Counted from the first letter of the stretch, positions 1 through 5,318 are shown. The stretch is 5,639 nt of DNA from RGIG6904 sp024680835 (GCA_024680835.1 JAILBP010000098.1:1-5639), one strand, 5' to 3'. Made by a program: numbers and translations. Notes: a model not told the origin generated them from the sequence alone.

Positions 1-674
1 GTAAAGCTTTCATAGTGGTCATCGGTGTAGTAGATGTATCCGTCGTCGGAGAAAACGATCCGTTTTGCACCGCGGGATTTTTGGCCTAAAGTATCAATAT
101 CGCATTCTTGATAGTTTTTTCCTTTGGGTAAGATACCTTCGTAATTTCCGAAGCGGTCACCGCCGATGCATTTGCCGGGTGCGAATGGCTCTAAGGAACC
201 GCCTTCCCAGCCGAGAGCCTTCGCATCGTTTTTGGTGATGAAGTTTTCCGGCAGTTTTCCGTATGTATAAAGATATAAGGCCACATCGTCTTTTGAAGTG
301 TAAGATCCGTTTTCATCAAGAGTATCTGGTTCATCTGTGTCCGGTTCTTCCAATGAGGTTTCGTCCGTTTCGTCTGTATCGGATAGTGCTGTGTCCGCAG
401 ATGCTTGAGAATCATCAGCAGCTTCTGCATTTTCAGATGTTTCTGTTTTATTGTCGGTGTCCGCAGATGAAGGTTTTTTATGATCCCGGTTCTGTTCTGA
501 ATCCTGATTGTCCGTATCGGTGGCAGAATCTATGATATCAGTTGGATTCGCATCCGTAACTTGTTGTTCGGAATAAGTCGATGATACTTCGGTCGGGGTG
601 AACAGACTGCATCCAACGGTTACTGACAGTATCAACAGCAGAAACAATGTCAGGCACAATATTTTCTTTTTCAT
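1..674 (-). CDS. Barnase-family secreted ribonuclease with signal/lipoprotein-type N-terminus, 3' end cut by window
   Basis: This frame is open from an ATG at 674 to the left edge: 224 complete codons and no stop. Residues 1-21 are a short Lys-rich start plus a Leu-rich hydrophobic core followed by Gly-Cys at 21-22. This is a signal peptide, possibly a lipoprotein one, although the -3 residue is Thr, so the lipobox is imperfect. Residues 29-121 are a low-complexity linker rich in Asp, Glu, Ser and Thr. Residues 125-224 align by eye with Bacillus barnase: LPENFITK then ALGW (141-156), APGK-CIGGD (165-173), QECDI (189-193), SRGAKRI (200-206), and TDDHYESF (217-224). The barnase catalytic set is present: Lys27 matches K148, Glu73 E190, Arg83 R201, Arg87 R205 and His102 H220. 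It should therefore be an active endoribonuclease that cuts RNA after guanine, outside the membrane. C169 and C191 could form a disulfide. By comparison with barnase only a few C-terminal residues are missing. It is divergent from the thiamine operon, and no barstar inhibitor gene is visible. Confidence 0.9.
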   Translation of the reverse strand, partial: MKKKILCLTLFLLLILSVTVGCSLFTPTEVSSTYSEQQVTDANPTDIIDSATDTDNQDSEQNRDHKKPSSADTDNKTETSENAEAADDSQASADTALSDTDETDETSLEEPDTDEPDTLDENGSYTSKDDVALYLYTYGKLPENFITKNDAKALGWEGGSLEPFAPGKCIGGDRFGNYEGILPKGKNYQECDIDTLGQKSRGAKRIVFSDDGYIYYTDDHYESF

Positions 675-685
675 GATCTTGTATT

Positions 686-691
686 CTCCTT
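686..691 (-). promoter_or_regulatory. Ribosome binding site of the barnase-like gene
   Basis: Read on the minus strand this is AAGGAG, 11 bases before the ATG at 674. The spacing is slightly long but the match is good, and the Lys-rich signal peptide begins at that ATG, so the start is well supported. Confidence 0.75.
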
Positions 692-738
692 GGTTTTAAT
701 ATAGTTGTCTTGAGTTTTCGTTAATAACTATAGTGCGT

Positions 739-767
739 ATTGTATGTGTAATCATTTATTTAGTCAA
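739..767 (-). promoter_or_regulatory. Promoter of the barnase-like gene
   Basis: On the minus strand, TTGACT (767-762) and TACAAT (744-739) are separated by 17 bases. Each box matches the sigma-A consensus at five of six positions. Transcription would start near 732, giving an untranslated leader of about 58 bases. The -35 box is the left arm of the inverted repeat at 763-784. Confidence 0.72.
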
Positions 768-784
768 GTGTTCAATAACTTGAC
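763..784. repeat. Inverted repeat (7-base arms, 8-base gap) over both divergent -35 boxes
   Basis: GTCAAGT (763-769) and ACTTGAC (778-784) are perfect reverse complements separated by eight bases. The arms contain the outward-facing -35 boxes of the barnase promoter and the thiamine operon promoter. The symmetry may therefore be just two similar -35 boxes back to back, or it may be an operator for a dimeric regulator controlling both directions. The sequence cannot tell these apart. Confidence 0.6.
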
Positions 785-808
785 AAAAAAGGTGGATTAC
801 GCTAATCT
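780..808 (+). promoter_or_regulatory. Probable promoter of the thiamine operon
   Basis: A perfect TTGACA (780-785) is followed after 17 bases by TAATCT (803-808), a weak -10 box with three of six consensus positions. Transcription would start near 815, leaving only about 50 bases before thiS, too short for a TPP riboswitch. The perfect -35 supports it. The poor -10 suggests a weak promoter or one that needs an activator. Confidence 0.5.
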
Positions 809-838
809 TAATAGTTGTTGTTAAGAGAGGTTTATTCT

Positions 839-877
839 ATGTTTGTGAGATGTGGAGGCCTGATATGGTCACGATAA
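839..877 (+). CDS. Possible 12-codon leader ORF overlapping thiS
   Basis: ATG at 839 opens a 12-codon reading frame, MFVRCGGLIWSR, ending at TAA 875-877. It is preceded by AGAGG (826-830) eight bases upstream, a usable ribosome binding site. It runs across the thiS ribosome binding site and past the thiS start at 865, in a different frame. If translated, it could couple or limit thiS translation. No leader peptide of this sequence is known to me, and so short an ORF may be chance. Confidence 0.3.
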   Translation: MFVRCGGLIWSR

Positions 878-1065
878 ACGGAAAAAACGAGGATGCTGCA
901 GGAAAGAGTATTTCTGCATATCTGGCAGAGGCCGGTTACGACGGTGAATATGTCGTAGTAGAGAAAAATCTTGAGATCATACCTAAGGAAGAGTATGACA
1001 ATCAGTCTCTTGCAGACGGAGACGTGGTGGAAATACTGCATTTTGTCGGCGGTGGCTGCAGGTAG
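865..1065 (+). CDS. thiS: Sulfur carrier protein ThiS, with Cys-Arg tail after the C-terminal glycines
   Basis: ThiS is a small ubiquitin-fold carrier. Its C-terminal Gly-Gly is adenylated and turned into a thiocarboxylate, which gives its sulfur to ThiG for the thiazole ring. This 66-residue protein has the usual size and pattern: MVTINGK at the start, ISAYLAEAGY (16-25), VVVEKNLEIIPKEEY (30-44), LADGDVVEILHFVGGG (49-64). I chose ATG 865 rather than the in-frame ATG at 850. GGAGG (854-858) lies six bases before 865 but inside the longer version, and family members begin with M-x-x-x-N-G. The protein does not end at the glycines: Cys65-Arg66 follow. Such a tail would have to be removed, or accommodated, before thiocarboxylate formation. 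It is the first gene of the thiamine operon, and no thiF follows it. Confidence 0.92.
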   Translation: MVTINGKNEDAAGKSISAYLAEAGYDGEYVVVEKNLEIIPKEEYDNQSLADGDVVEILHFVGGGCR

Positions 1066-1208
1066 ATCTGAGTTTGTCATACAGTAGACGGATCAGAGCG
1101 TTTCGTTAAAGATATATAGTTTAACTCCACCGGCAGGCAAACTTGCCATGAAGTATGGATTATAACCTTCTAAATCAATATAAAAAAAATATCGGGAGAT
1201 GACTTGAA
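1066..1208 (+). other. 143-base intergenic gap between thiS and thiG with small inverted repeats
   Basis: This is the longest gap in the operon and holds no credible gene. Three small dyads are visible: GTTAAA (1105-1110) with TTTAAC (1120-1125); GGCA (1136-1139) with TGCC (1144-1147); and GAAG (1150-1153) with CTTC (1167-1170). None is followed by a T-run, so none looks like an intrinsic terminator. I see neither the conserved TPP riboswitch core nor a convincing promoter. The dyads could affect mRNA stability or the thiS:thiG ratio, but that is speculation. Confidence 0.4.
1194..1198 (+). promoter_or_regulatory. thiG ribosome binding site
   Basis: GGGAG lies ten bases before the ATG at 1209, which supports that start for thiG. 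Confidence 0.65.
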
Positions 1209-1973
1209 ATGGAAGACAAGCTGGTTTTGGGCGGACATGAGTTTAAGAGCCGTTTTATACTGGGCTCGGGCAAATACAATCTTAAGCTGATACAGGCGGC
1301 CGTGGAAAACGGCGGAGCCGAGATCATAACACTGGCTCTTCGCAGAGCGAATACGGCGGAGAGTGAGAATATACTGGATTTCATTCCGAAGGGAGTCACA
1401 ATACTTCCAAACACCTCCGGCGCCCGAAACGCAGAGGAGGCTGTTCGTATCGCAAGGCTTTCCAAGGCCATGGGATGCGGAAATTTTGTTAAGATTGAGA
1501 TCATGCGTGATGCAAAATATCTTTTTCCGGATAATCAGGAGACCATCAAGGCAACCGAAATCCTGGCGAAAGAGGATTTTGTGGTGCTGCCCTACATGAA
1601 TCCCGATCTGAATGTGGCGAGAGATCTTGTGAACGCCGGAGCCGCGGCTGTAATGCCTTTGGCGGCGCCGATAGGTTCCAATAAAGGACTTGCCACCAGA
1701 GAGATGATACAGGTTTTGATAGATGAGATAGATGTCCCCATCATAGTGGATGCCGGCATCGGAAAGCCCTCCCAGGCCTGTGAGGCCATGGAGATGGGAG
1801 CTGCGGCAGTAATGGCTAATACAGCTATCGCCACGGCAGGTGATGTTCCCGCTATGGCAGGAGCTTTCAAGCTGGCTATAGAGGCCGGACGTACAGCATA
1901 TCTTACAGGGATGGGCAGGGTTCTGTCCAGAGGTGGTTCTGCATCGGATCCACTGACCGGATTTTTGAGGTGA
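1209..1973 (+). CDS. thiG: Thiazole synthase ThiG
   Basis: ThiG is a cytoplasmic TIM-barrel enzyme. It condenses deoxyxylulose 5-phosphate, dehydroglycine from ThiH and sulfur from ThiS thiocarboxylate into thiazole phosphate. The 254-residue protein has the full family length of about 250-265. Landmarks are SRFILGSGKY (14-23), ITLALRRAN (40-48), LPNTSGARNAEEAVRIA (66-82), NFVKIEI (92-98) with K95 as the expected Schiff-base lysine, LPYMNPD (127-133), AAAVMPLAAPIGSNKGL (145-161), IIVDAGIGKPSQA (178-190), and VMANTAIATAGD (201-212). The C-terminus, SASDPLTGFL, is also typical. The start is supported by GGGAG ten bases upstream. The stop codon lies within the ribosome binding site of thiH, so the two are probably translationally coupled. 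Nothing in the sequence suggests damage. Confidence 0.97.
   Translation: MEDKLVLGGHEFKSRFILGSGKYNLKLIQAAVENGGAEIITLALRRANTAESENILDFIPKGVTILPNTSGARNAEEAVRIARLSKAMGCGNFVKIEIMRDAKYLFPDNQETIKATEILAKEDFVVLPYMNPDLNVARDLVNAGAAAVMPLAAPIGSNKGLATREMIQVLIDEIDVPIIVDAGIGKPSQACEAMEMGAAAVMANTAIATAGDVPAMAGAFKLAIEAGRTAYLTGMGRVLSRGGSASDPLTGFLR
1967..1973 (+). promoter_or_regulatory. thiH ribosome binding site overlapping the thiG stop codon
   Basis: GAGGTGA includes the thiG TGA stop (1971-1973) and lies eight bases before the ATG at 1982. This decides the thiH start over the in-frame GTG at 1970, which lacks a good site of its own. It also suggests that ribosomes finishing thiG reinitiate on thiH. Confidence 0.7.
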
Positions 1974-1981
1974 CAGCGATC

Positions 1982-3274
1982 ATGAGCGAGGAAAACGACA
2001 AATACTATATAGACGGCGGGAATCTTTCCGCTGCGGCACTTGAGAGAAAACATCAGCTTGAGAACGATCCATCATCCAGAACAGACATAATGGAATATAT
2101 GGATGGCATGGATGTGATAGATTCGGATATAAAAGATAAGGTCTTATCGGCGATGGAGGAATACGATCCGGATCGCTATACGGCTGCTGATGTACAGAGA
2201 GCCTTATCACATGACAGCGCTTCGGTTGAGGATCTGAAGGCGTTATTGTCGCCTGCTGCGGCACCATTTTTGGAGCAGATGGCGGAAAAGGCCTGCAAAC
2301 TGACACAGGAGCATTTCGGTAACACTGTATATATTTTCACTCCCATATATATTGCCAACTATTGCCAAAACTATTGTATTTACTGCGGTTTCAACTGCTA
2401 TAATGATATAAACCGCAAAAGGCTGGATTTTGACGAGATAGACAGGGAGATGAAGGTCATCTCGGACACAGGTATGGAGGAGATACTGATCCTGACCGGG
2501 GAGAGCCGCAAGTATTCAGATGTGGAGTATATTGGCGAATCGGTAAAGATCGCCAAAAAGTACTTTAAGAATATCGGCATAGAGATCTATCCCGTAAATG
2601 TGGATGAATACAGGTATCTGCATGAATGCGGAGTTGATTACGTCACTGTATTTCAGGAGACATACGACAGGACCAAATATGAGACTCTTCATCTTTTAGG
2701 GCATAAGAGAGTGTGGCCATACAGGTTTGACGCACAGGAAAGAGCCATAATGGGTGGCATGAGGGGAGCCGGTTTCTCGGCGCTTTTAGGACTGTCGGAT
2801 TTCAGACATGACGCATTCGCAACGGCACTTCATGTTTATCATATCAACAGAAAATATCCTCATGCGGAGCTTTCCCTCAGCTGTCCGAGGCTTCGGCCCA
2901 TTGTCAATAATGATAAGATAAACCCAGGCGAAGTGGGTGAGAAGGAGCTTTGTCAGATACTTTGTGCTTACAGGATCTTCCTGCCTTTTGTGGGGATCAC
3001 CGTATCCAGCCGCGAGAGCGCTGAGTTCAGAAACGGAATAGCAAAGATCTGCGCTACAAAGGTTTCTGCCGGAGTTTCCACAGGCATAGGGGATCATGAG
3101 GACAAATACGAGGGCAGCACCGATTCCGTTGATATCCATGCTCACGGAGCGGAAAAGGCTGATGAGGGTGATGAGCAGTTCGAGATAAACGACAACAGGT
3201 CTATCCGCAAAATGTATTCAGACATGGAAAACGGCGGACTTCAGCCGGTTCTGAATGATTATATCTATGTCTGA
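1982..3274 (+). CDS. thiH: 2-iminoacetate synthase ThiH (radical SAM tyrosine lyase)
   Basis: ThiH uses S-adenosylmethionine and a 4Fe-4S cluster to split tyrosine into p-cresol and dehydroglycine, the glycine-like piece ThiG needs. The radical SAM motif CxxxCxxC is C128-C132-C135, within TPIYIANYCQNYCIYCGFNC. Downstream are EEILILTGESR (166-176), the EIYPVNVDEY region (201-210), VTVFQETYD (221-229), GGMRGAGFSALLGLSDFR (258-275), and a C-terminal biotin/thiamin-synthesis-associated region ending LQPVLNDYIYV. There is no HydG-type C-terminal CxxC cluster, so this is ThiH and not HydG. At 430 residues it is longer than the usual ~370. About 40 extra residues lie at the N-terminus before the conserved DSDI segment (47-50), and an Asp/Glu/His-rich insert lies at about 371-395 before EQFEI. 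Translation is probably coupled to thiG. As an oxygen-sensitive enzyme it fits an anaerobe. Confidence 0.95.
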   Translation: MSEENDKYYIDGGNLSAAALERKHQLENDPSSRTDIMEYMDGMDVIDSDIKDKVLSAMEEYDPDRYTAADVQRALSHDSASVEDLKALLSPAAAPFLEQMAEKACKLTQEHFGNTVYIFTPIYIANYCQNYCIYCGFNCYNDINRKRLDFDEIDREMKVISDTGMEEILILTGESRKYSDVEYIGESVKIAKKYFKNIGIEIYPVNVDEYRYLHECGVDYVTVFQETYDRTKYETLHLLGHKRVWPYRFDAQERAIMGGMRGAGFSALLGLSDFRHDAFATALHVYHINRKYPHAELSLSCPRLRPIVNNDKINPGEVGEKELCQILCAYRIFLPFVGITVSSRESAEFRNGIAKICATKVSAGVSTGIGDHEDKYEGSTDSVDIHAHGAEKADEGDEQFEINDNRSIRKMYSDMENGGLQPVLNDYIYV

Positions 3275-3326
3275 GATTATATGACACAGACAGCGGACTA
3301 CAGATGTTGACTGGACAGCGCTCATT

Positions 3327-3330
3327 GGAG
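3327..3330 (+). promoter_or_regulatory. Ribosome binding site that selects a GTG start
   Basis: GGAG (TTGGAG in context) lies seven bases before the GTG at 3338. No ATG in frame is as well placed, so GTG is taken as the start of the tenI/thiE-family gene. Confidence 0.7.
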
Positions 3331-3337
3331 ATAAAAA

Positions 3338-3910
3338 GTGTCTGAAAAAACAGATTACGGAAAATATATAGCAGTTACAGACCGGAAGCTTTGCCGTACA
3401 TCTTTTACAGAGCAGATAAAAAGGGTGGCAGGTCTGCATCCGAAGGCATTGATCCTGCGTGAAAAGGATCTGGAGGATGAAGCCTATCTTGAGCTGGCAG
3501 GCAATGTAAAAGATATCTGCGACGAAGCGGGAGTGGATTTTTTCGTACATTCAAGGCTTGAGATCGCACATAAACTTGATTGCAAAAATATTCATATCCC
3601 GATACAGGGGTTATGCGATAATCCGGGTATCACAAGACAGTTTGAGAATATTTCGGTATCCTGCCACAGCGTCAAGGAAGCTGTTCTGGCACAGGTTTTA
3701 GGTGCGACCCGGATAATTCTGGGAACCATCTATGAGACTGAATGCAAACCCGGCTTAAAAGGCGCAGGACCTGATCTCGTCCGCGAGGTTACATCATCGG
3801 TAGATATTCTGGTTTATGCTATCGGAGGCATAAAGCCCGACAATATAGATGAGGTCATTTCTGCCGGCGCCGCAGGAGGCTGCATGATGTCGGGATTTAT
3901 GAAATTGTAG
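3338..3910 (+). CDS. tenI: ThiE/TenI-superfamily protein, closest to thiazole tautomerase TenI; usually annotated thiamine phosphate synthase
   Basis: This is a 190-residue TIM-barrel protein starting at GTG. Family landmarks are YIAVTDRKLC (10-19), LHPKALILREKD (33-44), VSCHSVKEA (107-115), ILGTIYETECKPGLKGAG (127-144), VYAIGGIKPDNIDEVISAGA (159-178) and a terminal MMSGF. These resemble Bacillus TenI (SVHSLEEA; FETDCKKGLEGRG; AIGG; MSGIF) more than ThiE. ThiE carries an Asn-Asp pair that binds pyrophosphate and Mg; here the matching positions are H71-S72. A further ThiE acidic site after VHLGQ is absent (IHIPIQGL). H110 matches the catalytic His of TenI. TenI aromatises the ThiG product to carboxythiazole phosphate, which suits a gene next to thiGH. 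ThiE instead joins thiazole phosphate with HMP pyrophosphate. Family membership is certain; TenI rather than ThiE activity is my inference, and a divergent bifunctional enzyme remains possible. Confidence 0.85.
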   Translation: MSEKTDYGKYIAVTDRKLCRTSFTEQIKRVAGLHPKALILREKDLEDEAYLELAGNVKDICDEAGVDFFVHSRLEIAHKLDCKNIHIPIQGLCDNPGITRQFENISVSCHSVKEAVLAQVLGATRIILGTIYETECKPGLKGAGPDLVREVTSSVDILVYAIGGIKPDNIDEVISAGAAGGCMMSGFMKL

Positions 3911-3963
3911 TTTTAAACCGGCAGATACATATTCGTTACTATTCACAGCCACTTTACATACAC

Positions 3964-3968
3964 AGGAG
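3964..3968 (+). promoter_or_regulatory. thiC ribosome binding site
   Basis: AGGAG lies five bases before the ATG at 3974, a short but usable spacing. The 63-base gap upstream of thiC shows no promoter or terminator I would defend. Confidence 0.65.
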
Positions 3969-3973
3969 ATCAT

Positions 3974-5281
3974 ATGAATTACACAACACAGATGGATGCC
4001 GCCAGAAAAGGCATCGTAACCCCGCAGATCGAAGCGGTGGCACAGAAAGAGAAGATGGATGTTTCAAAGCTTATGCAGCTTGTAGCCGAAGGCAAGGTAG
4101 CGATACCCGCCAATAAAAAGCATGCATCTTTGAATCCCGAGGGAGTAGGTTCCATGCTCAGAACCAAGATCAATGTAAATCTTGGCGTATCAAGGGACTG
4201 CAAAGATTATGACATAGAGATGCAGAAGGTTATGAGCGCGGTTAACATGGGTGCCGAAGCCATCATGGATCTCTCAAGCCACGGTGATACACAGCCCTTC
4301 AGAAGAAAGCTTACCGGTGAGTGTCCTGCCATGATAGGCACAGTGCCGGTTTATGACAGTGTCATACATTATCAGAGAGATCTTTCAACACTTACTGCAA
4401 AGGATTTCATAGATGTGGTGAGACTTCATGCCGAGGACGGTGTGGATTTCGTGACTCTGCACTGCGGTATCACACGTAAGACCATAGAGCAGATCAAAAA
4501 ACATAAGAGAAAGATGAATATCGTGAGCCGCGGAGGTTCACTGGTATTTGCCTGGATGAGCATGACAGGGGAGGAAAACCCCTTCTATGAATACTATGAC
4601 GAAATACTGGATATCTGTGAAGAATATGATGTTACCATTTCTCTTGGTGATGCATGCAGACCGGGATGTCTTGCGGATGCCACCGATGTCTGCCAGATAG
4701 AAGAGCTGGTAAGATTAGGGGAGCTTACCAAGAGAGCCTGGGATCATAATGTTCAGGTTATGGTGGAAGGTCCGGGACATGTTCCCATGGATCAGATCGC
4801 TGCCAATATGAAGGTTCAGCAGACCATCTGCATGGGTGCTCCTTTCTATGTTTTGGGCCCCTTGGTGACTGATATAGCACCGGGATATGATCACATCACT
4901 TCAGCCATAGGCGGTGCCATCGCAGCCATGAACGGCGCAGCTTTCCTGTGTTATGTCACTCCGGCTGAGCACCTGGCATTGCCCAATGTTGATGATGTAA
5001 AACAGGGCATCATAGCTTCAAAGATCGCTGCCCATGCGGCAGATATTGCAAAAGGTATTCCTGGTGCAAGAGATATCGATGATAAAATGGCAGATGCCAG
5101 AAGAGTTTTGGATTGGGATGCACAGTTCGCCTGTGCCCTGGATCCGGAGACCGCAAAGAGAATTCGTGACGACAGGCTTCCTGAGGACGATCACTCCGAC
5201 ACCTGCAGCATGTGCGGCAAGTTCTGTGCTGTCCGCAGCATGAACAAAGCTCTGGCAGGGGAGTATATTGATATACTGTAA
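3974..5281 (+). CDS. thiC: Phosphomethylpyrimidine synthase ThiC, short form
   Basis: ThiC is a radical SAM enzyme that rearranges 5-aminoimidazole ribotide into hydroxymethylpyrimidine phosphate, the pyrimidine half of thiamine. The protein has 435 residues and lacks the ~200-residue N-terminal domain of the E. coli enzyme, as is usual in anaerobic clostridia and archaea. Conserved blocks are LNPEGVGSMLRTKINVNLG (53-71), AIMDLSSHGD (96-105), CPAMIGTVPVYD (117-128), DFVTLHCGIT (158-167), SRGGSL (185-190), ISLGDACRPGC (222-232), MVEGPGHVPMDQI (263-275), GPLVTDIAPGYDHI (295-308), and CYVTPAEHLALP (326-337). His269 and His307 are likely metal ligands. The C-terminal cluster ligands C411, C414 and C418 form CSMCGKFC, spaced CX2CX3C, one residue tighter than the CX2CX4C of E. 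coli and Bacillus. It closes the operon. No intrinsic terminator follows. Confidence 0.97.
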   Translation: MNYTTQMDAARKGIVTPQIEAVAQKEKMDVSKLMQLVAEGKVAIPANKKHASLNPEGVGSMLRTKINVNLGVSRDCKDYDIEMQKVMSAVNMGAEAIMDLSSHGDTQPFRRKLTGECPAMIGTVPVYDSVIHYQRDLSTLTAKDFIDVVRLHAEDGVDFVTLHCGITRKTIEQIKKHKRKMNIVSRGGSLVFAWMSMTGEENPFYEYYDEILDICEEYDVTISLGDACRPGCLADATDVCQIEELVRLGELTKRAWDHNVQVMVEGPGHVPMDQIAANMKVQQTICMGAPFYVLGPLVTDIAPGYDHITSAIGGAIAAMNGAAFLCYVTPAEHLALPNVDDVKQGIIASKIAAHAADIAKGIPGARDIDDKMADARRVLDWDAQFACALDPETAKRIRDDRLPEDDHSDTCSMCGKFCAVRSMNKALAGEYIDIL

Positions 5282-5298
5282 ACTGTTTTTCGGTGCGA

Positions 5299-5318
5299 TT
5301 CAAGAGAACTGTCTTGAA
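5299..5318. repeat. Inverted repeat overlapping the -35 box upstream of the AIM24 gene
   Basis: TTCAAGA (5299-5305) and TCTTGAA (5312-5318) are perfect reverse complements around a six-base loop. The right arm includes most of the -35 box at 5314-5319. There is no T-run after it, so it is a poor terminator for thiC. It could be an operator, or a chance dyad. Confidence 0.5.

Noticed and set aside
191..535. Overlapping ORFs of 79 and 90 codons on both strands over the ribonuclease linker
   Set aside because: They lie in other frames of the barnase-like gene, lack good ribosome binding sites, and have His/Pro/Arg-rich compositions typical of shadow frames.
850..864. Longer ThiS starting at ATG 850
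   Set aside because: The strong GGAGG at 854-858 falls inside that version and is ideally placed for ATG 865. The extra residues MWRPD do not fit the family.
832..1080. 82-codon minus-strand ORF opposite thiS
   Set aside because: It is antisense to a clear thiS, resembles no family I know, and has no promoter or ribosome binding site of note.
1970..1981. GTG at 1970 as the thiH start
   Set aside because: It overlaps the thiG stop and lacks a good ribosome binding site. GAGGTGA is correctly spaced for ATG 1982.
1592..2306. Minus-strand ORFs of 153 and 108 codons opposite thiG and thiH
   Set aside because: They mirror strongly conserved coding genes and show low-complexity composition; no independent start signals.
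1982..3274. HydG (hydrogenase maturase) instead of ThiH
   Set aside because: There is no C-terminal CxxC-type second cluster, the C-terminus ends with the ThiH signature LQPVLNDYIYV, and the gene lies between thiG and thiC.
3911..3973. Internal promoter before thiC
   Set aside because: The 63-base gap has no -35/-10 pair with acceptable spacing, so thiC is taken as part of the operon.
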